Translations under genes and position numbers: made by a program
Shown here: piece by piece, positions 56,416 to 64,000 of the stretch
How positions within the stretch are numbered: the first letter of the stretch is position 1
Layout of the letters: the number at the start of each line of letters is the position of its first letter
Notes under the pieces: generated by a model
Database searches by the model: none
Seen by the model: only the letters and a program-made list of their open reading frames with translations
What the model was told of the DNA's origin: nothing
Source of the DNA: Rhodoblastus sp963804045
Lineage (GTDB): Bacteria; Pseudomonadota; Alphaproteobacteria; Rhizobiales; Beijerinckiaceae
NCBI GenBank assembly: GCA_963804045.1
Contig: CAWDOR010000040.1
Coordinates: 1-64,000, forward strand
DNA: 64,000 nucleotides
Direction: 5' to 3'

Positions 56416-57323
56416 CGAAGTCGCGCTGGATCGACGACCCGATTTTGCGGGTGGACCATTTGACCATGCGTTTCGGCGGCTTGGTCGCCGTCAATGACGT
56501 GTCCTTCGCAGTCGGGCGTGGCGACATTACCGCGCTGATCGGCCCCAATGGCGCGGGCAAGACCACTTTGTTCAACTGCCTGACCGGCTTTTACCAGCCG
56601 ACGGCCGGGCGCATCGCCTTTAGCCGCGACGGATTCGACGAGGCGCGGGTCGCGGCGTTGACCCGCTCGGCGCGCCGCCATGGCGGCGGCCTGTTCCTGC
56701 TGGAGCGCATGGCCGATCACGAGATCGCCAAAAAGGCCGGTCTCGCCCGCACCTTCCAGAACATCCGGCTGTTCCAGGGCATGAGTCTGCTGGAAAATCT
56801 GATGATCGCCCAGAGCCTGGCGCTGTCGCGGGCCTCCGGCTTCTCCTTCGTCGGCCTGCTCGGCCTGCCCTCCTGGCGGCGCGCCGAACAGGCGGCGGTG
56901 GACAGAGCGGTGTCCTGGCTGGAGCGCATAGGCCTCAAAAGCCGCGCCAATGAGCCCGCCGGCGCCCTGCCCTATGGCGATCAGAGGCGGCTGGAAATCG
57001 CCCGCGCCATGTGCGCCGACCCCGTATTGCTCTGTCTCGACGAGCCGGCGGCGGGGCTCAACGCCAGCGAATCGCACGAGCTCGCCGCGCTGATCCGCTC
57101 GATCCGCGACGAGGGCCAGACCTCGATCCTGTTGATCGAACACGACATGTCCGTGGTGATGAGCATTTCCGACCATGTGGTGGTGCTCGATTACGGCCAG
57201 AAGATCGCCGATGGCGCGCCCAGGGACGTACGCGAGGACCCGGCGGTGATCGCCGCCTATCTCGGCGTCGAGGAGGAGGAAGAGCCCCAGGTCGAAGCCG
57301 CCCTCCAGGGAGGCGGCGCATGA
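56412..57323 (+). CDS. livG: Branched-chain amino acid ABC transporter ATPase LivG
   Basis: 303 residues from a GTG at 56412. Walker A GPNGAGKTT (about 44-52), signature in LPYGDQRRLEIARAM, Walker B LLCLDEPAAGLN, and HDM switch IEHDMSVVM. It carries an insertion (~75-115) before the Q-loop region ARTFQNIRLF, as is usual in alphaproteobacterial LivG. The gene overlaps livF by four bases. Confidence 0.95.
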   Translation: MTKSRWIDDPILRVDHLTMRFGGLVAVNDVSFAVGRGDITALIGPNGAGKTTLFNCLTGFYQPTAGRIAFSRDGFDEARVAALTRSARRHGGGLFLLERMADHEIAKKAGLARTFQNIRLFQGMSLLENLMIAQSLALSRASGFSFVGLLGLPSWRRAEQAAVDRAVSWLERIGLKSRANEPAGALPYGDQRRLEIARAMCADPVLLCLDEPAAGLNASESHELAALIRSIRDEGQTSILLIEHDMSVVMSISDHVVVLDYGQKIADGAPRDVREDPAVIAAYLGVEEEEEPQVEAALQGGGA

Positions 57324-58042
57324 CCGCCCTGCTACGCATTTCCGGCCTTACCGCCTTTTACGGCGCGGTTCAGGCGCTCAAGGGCGTCGATCTCGAAGTG
57401 GGCAAGGGCGAAATCGTCGCGCTGATCGGCTCCAATGGCGCGGGCAAATCGACGCTGATGATGTCGATTTTCGGCGCGCCGCGCGCCCGCGACGGCAAGA
57501 TCCTGTTCGACGGCCAGGACATCACGCAAATGCCGACCCATGAGATCGCGCGGCTCTCCATCGCGCAGTCGCCGGAGGGGCGGCGGATTTTCCCGCGCAT
57601 GACCGTGCATGAGAATCTGCAAATGGGCGCGGCGGTGGCTCGGTTCGATGGTTTCGCGCAAAATCTGGAAAAGGTTTTCGCGATTTTCCCGCGCCTGAAG
57701 GAGCGGCGGCAGCAGCGCGGCGGCACTTTGTCCGGCGGCGAACAGCAAATGCTGGCCATAGCCCGGGCGCTGATGAGCAATCCAAAACTGCTGCTGCTCG
57801 ACGAGCCATCGCTCGGCCTGGCGCCGCTGGTGTGCAAGCAGATTTTTGACACAGTAAAGCAACTCAATGCGCAAGACGGGCTTTCTGTGTTTCTGGTTGA
57901 GCAGGACGCCCATCATGCGCTGAAACTGGCGCATCGCGGCTATGTCATGGTCAATGGCGTCATCGCCATGAGCGGCAAGGGCGCGGAGCTGTTGCGCGAC
58001 CCAAAAGTGCGCGCCGCCTATCTCGAAGGGGGCGGTCCTTGA
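57320..58042 (+). CDS. livF: Branched-chain amino acid ABC transporter ATPase LivF
   Basis: 240 residues from the ATG at 57320, overlapping the livG stop. Walker A GSNGAGKST, SPEGRRIFPRMTVHENL, signature LSGGEQQMLAIARALM, Walker B LLLLDEPSLGLAP and VEQDAHHAL. It overlaps the small gene at 58039 by four bases. Confidence 0.95.
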   Translation: MTALLRISGLTAFYGAVQALKGVDLEVGKGEIVALIGSNGAGKSTLMMSIFGAPRARDGKILFDGQDITQMPTHEIARLSIAQSPEGRRIFPRMTVHENLQMGAAVARFDGFAQNLEKVFAIFPRLKERRQQRGGTLSGGEQQMLAIARALMSNPKLLLLDEPSLGLAPLVCKQIFDTVKQLNAQDGLSVFLVEQDAHHALKLAHRGYVMVNGVIAMSGKGAELLRDPKVRAAYLEGGGP

Positions 58043-58347
58043 GCGATTTCGCGATTGGCGATCCCCGCGTCTTCATCGGCGTCACCCTGATCCTGGGCGG
58101 CCTCGCCAGCATCGCCGCCGGACGCGCCGTGGCGCTGTCCTGGCGTCCGCCGCTGCTGCTGGCGCTTTACGCGCTGCCGCTGGCTTTTGCCACGCGCTTC
58201 CTGCACTGGTCGCTGTTCGGCGAGCCGATGGCCGCGCCAATCGCCGCGCTGCTCGCCTATGGCTGGAGCCTCGCGGTTCAGGGCCTGTCCTGGCGCCTGG
58301 TCCATCGCAAGCTGATGCGGCGGCAATATCCCTGGCTGCAAGGCTGA
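58039..58347 (+). CDS. DUF6867-like small membrane protein of the liv operon
   Basis: 102 residues from a TTG at 58039 that overlaps the livF stop. Three hydrophobic helices (about 12-30, 36-52, 66-82) and a basic end (RLVHRKLMRRQYPW). Small membrane proteins of this kind follow livF in many Hyphomicrobiales (DUF6867); their role with the transporter is not known. Confidence 0.7.
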   Translation: MSDFAIGDPRVFIGVTLILGGLASIAAGRAVALSWRPPLLLALYALPLAFATRFLHWSLFGEPMAAPIAALLAYGWSLAVQGLSWRLVHRKLMRRQYPWLQG

Positions 58348-58468
58348 GTCCGTCGCGTAATTTCGCTTGAGCGCGGCGGTTTTAATTCGCGGGCGAGGAA
58401 CCCGGCCGCCGAAAAAACGTTAATGTGAGGGCGCAGCATTATGCGTCACCATAACAGCGAGCTTGCTC

Positions 58469-58912
58469 ATGAAAACCGCAGTTTCCCTTTTCGCCGCCGG
58501 GGTCCTGGCGTGCGGCGGCGCGATTTTGGCTTCCGGCGGCGCGGCGCGGGCCGCCGCGCCGAATTTCCTTGATCGGCTCTGCGCGACCGACGCCAAGGCT
58601 GGGGACCGCGACGCCAAGGCTGCCGCCCATCTGGAGAAGCATCTTCAACTGAGCGCCGCGCAAAAATCCGCCTTCGAGGATTTTCAGGCGACGCGGCGCA
58701 AGGCGGAAGAGGAGATGAAGACCAAGGTCTGCGCGCAAAAGCCCGATGTCGCCGATTTCAAGGCGCGGCTCGAGTTGCACCGCAAATATCTCGAGGACCG
58801 GCTGGCGGTCTTGGCGGCGGAAAACCCCAAACTGATCGCCTTTTACGAATCGCTCGATGACAAGCAGCGGGCGCTGTTCAACGAATTGCGCGAGCACATG
58901 CGGGGCCGGTGA
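58469..58912 (+). CDS. Spy/CpxP-like periplasmic LTXXQ-motif protein
   Basis: 147 residues from the ATG at 58469 (a TTG at 58463 is possible). Signal peptide about 1-28. Mature part is helical: HLQLSAAQKSAFEDFQATRRKAEEEM, then LDDKQRALFNELREHM, two LTxxQ-type motifs. Such proteins act as periplasmic chaperones or metal-stress sensors. It lies between the liv ATPase block and livK. Confidence 0.75.
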   Translation: MKTAVSLFAAGVLACGGAILASGGAARAAAPNFLDRLCATDAKAGDRDAKAAAHLEKHLQLSAAQKSAFEDFQATRRKAEEEMKTKVCAQKPDVADFKARLELHRKYLEDRLAVLAAENPKLIAFYESLDDKQRALFNELREHMRGR

Positions 58913-58953
58913 AGGCGCCCTCAGGATTTTCGCTTCGGTAAAGGACTCCCTCC

Positions 58954-59331
58954 ATGTTGAAATCCATTGCTTTCCTGATGGCGACCAGCGTCAGCCTGAT
59001 GTCGGTCGCGCCCTGCGGCGCGGCGCCGGTCGCGCCCCGCCCGCTCGCCCTGTCCAGCGCGACGCCCGCGCCCGAGCAGGTCGTTTATCGCCGCCATAGG
59101 CGTCGCGATAGCGGCGGCGCGGCGGCGGCGGCGATGTTTGGCGCCATTATCGGCGGCGTGCTGGCCCATCCCTGTTATTTCAACGATTGCGGCTATTACG
59201 ATGAAGGGGGCTGGGGCGGCGGCGGTTGGCGCGGCGGACGCGGCGGCAACCGTGGCGGCGGCGGCTTTCACGGCGGCGGCGGTCATGGCGGCGGTGGCGG
59301 CCACGGCGGCGGGGGTCACGGTCGCCGCTGA
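58954..59331 (+). CDS. Secreted Gly/His-rich low-complexity protein
   Basis: 125 residues. Signal peptide about 1-24, a basic RRHRRR stretch, a short Gly/Ala membrane-like segment (AAAAMFGAIIGGVLA), a Cys pair (CYFNDCGYY), and a C-terminal tail made of GGGGH and GGRG repeats with many His. It could bind metals, but that is inference. No family. Confidence 0.65.
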   Translation: MLKSIAFLMATSVSLMSVAPCGAAPVAPRPLALSSATPAPEQVVYRRHRRRDSGGAAAAAMFGAIIGGVLAHPCYFNDCGYYDEGGWGGGGWRGGRGGNRGGGGFHGGGGHGGGGGHGGGGHGRR

Positions 59332-59470
59332 CCGGGGCTGAAAACGCCGGCGACTTCAGCCGCGCCGGCGCGGGCGCCAAGGCGCCCAAGGTCAGGGCGG
59401 ATTTTCTTCGACTTTACCCGCCCGAGGCGCCAATATCCGGCGCAACCGTGACCTTGGGAGCCATTCGTTG

Positions 59471-60595
59471 ATGCGCGCGAAAATTCTGGCGGGCGCCGCC
59501 GCCCTGATGCTGTCCACCGCTTTGTCGACCGGCGCCTGGGCGCAGATCAAAATGGGCGTTGGCGGACCGATCACCGGCCCCGACGCCGCTTTTGGCGCGC
59601 AATTGAAGAATGGCGTGGAGCAGGCGGTAGTCGACATCAACGCCTCCGGCGGCGTGCTCGGCCAGAAAATCGAGCTTTCCGTCGGCGACGACGCCGGCGA
59701 CGCCAAACAGGGCCGCTCGGTCGCCAATCAGTTCATCGGCGATGGCGTCACCTTTGTCATCGGCCATTTCAATTCCTCGGTGACCATGCCCGCCTCCGAC
59801 GCCTATAATGAAGCAGGCGTGCTGGAGATCACCCCCGCCTCGACCAATCCGCAGATCACCGAGCGCGGTTTGCCCATGCTGTTTCGCACCTGCGGGCGCG
59901 ACGACCAGCAGGGCGCGGTGGCCGCCAAATATTTGATCGAGCACGCCAAGGGCAAAAAGATCGCCTTCGTCCACGACAAGTCCACCTATGGCAAGGGCCT
60001 GGCCGACGAGACGCGCAAGGCGCTGGCCGCCGCCGGGATCAAGGACGTGCTCTATGAGGGTCTGAACAAGGGCGAGAAGGATTTTTCCGCCATTGTCTCC
60101 AAGATCAAATCGGTCGAGGCCGACATCGTCTTCTATGGCGGCGTCCATACCGAGGGCGGCTTGCTGGTGCGGCAGATGCGCGACCAGGGCGTCAAGGCGA
60201 CGCTGATGGGGGGCGACGGCATAGCCAGCCAGGAATTCGCCGCCATCGCCGGGCCGGGCGTCGAGGGCGCGCTGATGACCTTTCCGCCCGACCCGCGTCT
60301 GCGCCCCGAGGCCTTTACGGTGGTGAAGGCGTTCGAGGCCAGGCATTACAATCCGGAGACCTATACGCTCTATTCCTATGCGGCGGTGCAGGTGATCAAA
60401 CAGGCGATCGAAAAGGCGAAATCGACCGACCCGACCGCCGTCGCCAAGGCGCTGCATGAGTCCGGGCCGTATAAAACCGTGGTCGGAGATCTTGCTTTCG
60501 ACGCCAAGGGCGACGTCACCCGCGCCGATTACACGGTCTATGAATGGCGCAAGGGCGCCGACGGCAAGATCAGCTATGTGCAGATCGCGCAATAA
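59471..60595 (+). CDS. livK: Branched-chain amino acid ABC transporter substrate-binding protein
   Basis: 374 residues from the ATG at 59471; a TTG at 59468 is better spaced from GGGAG. Signal peptide (~1-24, cut after AWA), then IKMGVGGPITGPDAAFGAQLKNGVEQAVVDINASGGVLGQKIELSVGDDAGD, VIGHFNSSVTMPASDAYNEAGVLEITPASTNPQITERG and DKSTYGKGLADETRKAL, all Peripla_BP_6 features. It binds Leu/Ile/Val or related compounds for LivHMGF upstream. Confidence 0.95.
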   Translation: MRAKILAGAAALMLSTALSTGAWAQIKMGVGGPITGPDAAFGAQLKNGVEQAVVDINASGGVLGQKIELSVGDDAGDAKQGRSVANQFIGDGVTFVIGHFNSSVTMPASDAYNEAGVLEITPASTNPQITERGLPMLFRTCGRDDQQGAVAAKYLIEHAKGKKIAFVHDKSTYGKGLADETRKALAAAGIKDVLYEGLNKGEKDFSAIVSKIKSVEADIVFYGGVHTEGGLLVRQMRDQGVKATLMGGDGIASQEFAAIAGPGVEGALMTFPPDPRLRPEAFTVVKAFEARHYNPETYTLYSYAAVQVIKQAIEKAKSTDPTAVAKALHESGPYKTVVGDLAFDAKGDVTRADYTVYEWRKGADGKISYVQIAQ

Positions 60596-60604
60596 GCCGC
60601 GCGA

Positions 60605-61682
60605 TCACGCCGCGTTGACGCGCCGCGTCAGGAATTTGCGCATGGGCGTGTCGATATAGCGGTCCGCCAGCAGGGTGACGATCAGGATCGCGGCGACGAC
60701 GCAGGCCCCTGCGGCGATGGCGCGCGGCGTCGCCGGCGCGGGTTCGCCGAACAGGCCCTTGCACGCATCGAACATGGGCGCCTGAAGCACATAAATTCCA
60801 TAGGAAGCGCGGCCGAGAATGTCGAAGACCTGGCCGACCCGGCCCGTCGCCGTGCTGCTGGCCCCCAGCCAGACCAGCAGGGGAAAGAGGAAAACCGTCA
60901 ACAGGAGTTCATAGGCGGCCTGCCGGTCGGCGTCAGGCGGCAAAGCCAGCGCCAGGAACAGCAGCCCCGCGACAAAGAGCGGCGCGGTCTCGATCCGACG
61001 GTGCTGGCGGGACCAGAGCCGATAGATCAAAACCCCGCAAAAGAAGGAAAAAGCGACGCAAATCAGCCCCGCCCCGACCGACGCGGCCTGATGGCCATTG
61101 TCCATGAGCCCCGCATTGATTGAATAGCCGAAGCCGAAGCGCAGCGTGAGCACCGCCCAGATCAGCAGCCAGCGCCGCCAGGGCGACGAAGGCGGCGAGG
61201 CCTCTGGTTCCCAGCCGGCGCAAGGCGACGGGCAGGCCGAGATTGGCCACAAGTTCGAAAAACAGCGACCAGGCCGGCGGGTTCAGGGGGAAAATCGGCG
61301 CATGGCCCGCGGTGACATAGGGAAGGAAAAATAGCGCCGCGGCGATCTGTTCGAGGTTCGTCCGGTGCGAAAGCCCGGCGCTGTCGAGATCAAAGCCGAC
61401 GCGCAGGCCGACAGCCAGCAGCAGAGCGATGAGATAGAGCGGATAGAGACGCGCCAGTCTCAGCGCCATAAATCGGAGCGTCGAACATTCGCCTTGCAGC
61501 CGCACACCATAGGCGTAAGTCAGAATGAAGCCGCTCAGAACGAAAAAAAAGTCGACGGCGAGGAAGCTTTCGAAAAACGGATGGCCGAAATAGGCGCCGC
61601 CATGGCGAATGACGATCATCAGGGCGGCGATGCCGCGAAGTCCATCCAAAACAACGAATGATCTTTTGTCGTCGTCCTTCAT
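60605..61682 (-). CDS. Acyltransferase-3 family membrane protein (frameshifted)
   Basis: About 358 residues if corrected. It starts VLDGLRGIAALMIVIRHGGAYF, with the conserved His and Arg of OafA/NodX-type acyltransferases, then DFFFVLSGFILTYAYG and PAWSLFFELVANL. The second half has several more helices and ends with DRYIDTPMRKFLTR. As sequenced, the frame breaks between about 61170 and 61190 (TTCG at 61187-61190 is one explanation). Such enzymes O-acylate surface polysaccharides or lipids. It is downstream of copZ on the same strand. Confidence 0.85.
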
Positions 61683-61751
61683 GATTCCGCCTTGCCGCTC
61701 GCAATCGAATTTTTCAATAAATAAACCGGCAGGGAAGGCGCGCGCCCGTCG

Positions 61752-61964
61752 TCAGCCGCGCGGCCGCGCCGGATAGCCGGCTTCGCCGATGACCCGCGCC
61801 AAGGCGGCCGGATCTTGCGCCGGCGGGCTGACCGTCACCAGCTTGGCGTCGAGATCGACCTCGACGCGCGCCTCCGGGAGATTCTGCTGGATCGCCTTGG
61901 TCACCCGCGCCGCGCATTTGCCGCAGCTCATGCCCTCGACCGTGAAAATCGTCGCCGCCGTCAT
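61752..61964 (-). CDS. copZ: Copper chaperone CopZ-like HMA protein
   Basis: 70 residues from the ATG at 61964, with GGAGAGG upstream. HMA motif GMSCGKCAARVTKAIQ (M-x-C-x-x-C) at about 10-25 binds Cu(I). It lies 222 bp after copA on the same strand and probably hands copper to that ATPase. Confidence 0.88.
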   Translation of the reverse strand: MTAATIFTVEGMSCGKCAARVTKAIQQNLPEARVEVDLDAKLVTVSPPAQDPAALARVIGEAGYPARPRG

Positions 61965-62186
61965 CGCCGCCTCTCCTGCTCCAGTCCGATTCCGTCCCGC
62001 CCTGTCATAGTTCACCCGCCAGCGGGCGGGAACACAACAGGAAACCGCGTCACCCCCGGCCTGTGGATAACTCGGATAGATTTACGTGTTTGTCATGCGA
62101 GGGTAATTCCAGCAGAACAAAACGCCAACCCCGCGAATTTGCCGATGACCCGCCCATGACGGTTTCGCTTTTCCTTCACATCGGCG

Positions 62187-64000
62187 TCACGCGGCAAATC
62201 GGCGCAGCCGCAAGGCGTTGCCCAGCACCATGACGCTCGACAGAGCCATGGCGGCGCCGCTGAAAGCCGGGTTGAGCAGGGTTCCGTTCCAGGGGTAGAG
62301 CGCGCCCATGGCGACGGGGATCAGCACGATATTATAGCCGAAGGCCCAGGCCAGATTTTGCTTGATATTGCGCAGGGTGGCGCGCGACAGCGCCACGGCG
62401 GTCGCCGCCTTGGCCGGATCGGCGCCGACCAGAACCACTTCGGCGCTGTTTTTGGCGATTTCCGCGCCGGCGCCCATGGCCAGGCCGACATCGGCGGCGG
62501 CCAACGCCGGCGCGTCATTGACGCCATCGCCGACGAAAGCCGTGGGCCCCTCGCCTTGCAGGCGCCGCAAAACCTCGACCTTGCCGTCGGGCTTCAGGCC
62601 GGCGAAGATTTTTTCCACGCCGAGTTTCGCGCCAATCGCCTTGGCCGTCGCGTCGCGGTCGCCGGTGAGCATCGCCGCGCCCACGCCGAGTTTTTTCAGC
62701 GCCGCCACGGCCTCGGCCGCCTGCAGGCGCGGCGGATCGGCGAAGGCGAACAGGCCGGCGCAGACGCCGTCCACGGCTATGAAAAAGCAGCTTGCCCCCT
62801 GCCCCGACAAGTCTTCCGCCCGCGCGGCGAAGGCGCCCGCATCCGCGCCCAGTGTCGCCATCAGCTCGCCTGAGCCGACCGCGATCTCGCGCCCCAAAAC
62901 CCTTCCCGAGACGCCCAGGCCGGGGCGATAGGCGAAATCCTCGACACCATCGGCCGCAAGATTTTTCGCCTTGGCCGCCGCCGCCAGGGCGCGGGCGAAA
63001 GGATGTTCCGAGCGGGATTCGACCGAGGCCGCCCAGCGCAAAATCTGCTCCTCGGCGAAACCGGACGCGGGCGCGAGCGCGACGAGGACCGGCTGGCCCA
63101 GGGTGAGGGTGCCCGTCTTGTCGAAGGCCATGGTCTTGACCCCCGCCAGCCGTTGCAGGGCGTCGCCGCGCCGAAACAAAATGCCAAGCTGGGCGCCGCG
63201 CCCCGAGCCGACCATCAGCGCCGCGGGGGTGGCGAGGCCCATGGCGCAGGGACAGGCGATAATCAGCACATTCACCGCATTGACCAAAGCCAGGGCCAAA
63301 GCCGGACGGGGACCAAAAACCATCCACAACACAAAAGTCAGCGCCGAAAGCGCCAGCACCGAAGGGACGAAAATCGCGGTGACCCGGTCGGCCAGCGCCT
63401 GGATCGGCATTTTCGCGCCCTGGGCGCTTTCGACCATGCGCACGATGCCGGCCAAAACCGTGCCCTCGCCGATTTTTTGCGCGCGCATCGCCAGAAAGCC
63501 TTCGCCATTGACCGCGCCGCCGACCAGGGCGTCGCCGTTCTTCCTGGCGACCGGCAGGCTTTCGCCCGAGATCAGGGACTCGTCGACATGGCTGGCGCCC
63601 TCGACCACCACGCCATCGACCGGGATCGGCTCGCCCGGCCTTATCTCCACAAGGTCTCCGACCTGGGTTTCCTCGACCGGGAGGTCGAGGACGGCGCCAT
63701 CGCGGCGGATATGGGCGATTTTCGGCTGGAGCCGCGCCAGTCCGGCTATGGCCTCCGCCGCCCGGCCCTTGGCGCGCGCCTCGAGCCAGCGTCCAAGCAG
63801 GATGAAGGCGACGATGGCGGCTGCGGATTCGAAATAGCTGTGACGACCGCCCTCGGGCAGAATATTGGGCGCGAATGTCGCCAGCAGCGAAAACAGATAG
63901 GCCGCGCCCGCGCCCAAGGCCACCAAAGCGTTCATATCCGGCGCGCCGCGCCGCAGCGAGCCGAAGCCGAGGCGGAAAAACCGCCGCCCCGGCCCGGCCA
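62187..64000 (-). CDS. copA: Copper-transporting P1B-type ATPase (5' end outside window)
   Basis: The frame is open through the window end, so the N-terminal HMA domain(s) and first helices are missing. Present are the CPC membrane motif in IIACPCAMGLATP, the phosphorylation motif DKTGTLT, SEHPFA (HP locus), GDGVNDAPALAAADVGLAMG, and the TGES-type actuator loop SLISGESLPVARK. The final helices hold YN..VLIPVAMG and SS as in Cu+ exporters. It pumps Cu+ out of the cytoplasm, together with the adjacent copZ. Methionine 63935 is internal, not the start. Confidence 0.95.
   Translation of the reverse strand, partial: AGPGRRFFRLGFGSLRRGAPDMNALVALGAGAAYLFSLLATFAPNILPEGGRHSYFESAAAIVAFILLGRWLEARAKGRAAEAIAGLARLQPKIAHIRRDGAVLDLPVEETQVGDLVEIRPGEPIPVDGVVVEGASHVDESLISGESLPVARKNGDALVGGAVNGEGFLAMRAQKIGEGTVLAGIVRMVESAQGAKMPIQALADRVTAIFVPSVLALSALTFVLWMVFGPRPALALALVNAVNVLIIACPCAMGLATPAALMVGSGRGAQLGILFRRGDALQRLAGVKTMAFDKTGTLTLGQPVLVALAPASGFAEEQILRWAASVESRSEHPFARALAAAAKAKNLAADGVEDFAYRPGLGVSGRVLGREIAVGSGELMATLGADAGAFAARAEDLSGQGASCFFIAVDGVCAGLFAFADPPRLQAAEAVAALKKLGVGAAMLTGDRDATAKAIGAKLGVEKIFAGLKPDGKVEVLRRLQGEGPTAFVGDGVNDAPALAAADVGLAMGAGAEIAKNSAEVVLVGADPAKAATAVALSRATLRNIKQNLAWAFGYNIVLIPVAMGALYPWNGTLLNPAFSGAAMALSSVMVLGNALRLRRFAA

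Overview
The window is GC-rich (by eye well over 60%) and gene-dense. Its gene content points to an alphaproteobacterium, most likely order Hyphomicrobiales (Rhizobiales), perhaps near Beijerinckiaceae/Methylocystaceae-type lineages. The indicators are a two-domain cold-shock protein, GyrA with Ala at the quinolone position, a trpGDC-moaC block, a glnB-glnA pair, CcoG, and a liv operon carrying a DUF6867-like gene. The order is inferred from gene style only: no rRNA or tRNA gene is visible, so this is not proof.

Layout. 1-3.1 kb: fragment of a phage tail region (tape-measure protein and a small partner). 3.1-6.1 kb: small conserved genes and a DUF815 ATPase. 6.18-8.69 kb: an ISNCY/IS1202-like mobile element with a DDE transposase and apparently two passenger genes. 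8.9-12.4 kb: secreted WXXGXW protein, cold-shock protein, MazG, PaaI-type thioesterase and a methyltransferase. 12.5-21.4 kb: gyrA, cysK, an MFS symporter, sseA, glnB-glnA. 21.5-30.3 kb: envelope proteins (PagL-like, alginate-export-like), a Tet-type MFS pump, parE, cytochrome b561, an RhlE-like helicase. 30.5-36.8 kb: lipoprotein, DUF817, a three-gene module (coiled coil, OmpA-like membrane protein, Ras-like GTPase), ccoG, an A-type Fe-S carrier. 36.9-48.1 kb: trpGDC-moaC, a sialidase-like pair, YfgM-like protein and der, a divergent two-component pair, panC. 48.2-54.1 kb: DUF2147, GYF_2/DUF898, pccA, cytochrome c, flavin reductase, cupin. 54.2-60.6 kb: livHMGF-DUF6867, two small secreted proteins, livK. 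60.6-64 kb: acyltransferase, copZ, copA (cut by the window end).

Functional links. Nitrogen: glnB-glnA assimilate ammonium and the liv system imports branched-chain amino acids. Chromosome topology: gyrA and parE. Copper: copA-copZ, with ccoG helping cytochrome oxidase assembly. Envelope: the OmpA/GTPase module, PagL-like and alginate-export-like proteins.

The most notable pattern is that seven otherwise normal genes (csp, the PaaI thioesterase, the alginate exporter, ccoG, der, a histidine kinase and an acyltransferase) each carry one single-base indel. All five +1 cases can be explained by TTCG standing where TCG (or an equivalent one-base-shorter form) is expected. Because der is normally essential, I read this mainly as a systematic consensus error, with slippage or frameshifting as the exotic alternative. 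The most interesting candidate system is the Ras-like GTPase/OmpA module at 32.06-34.65 kb.
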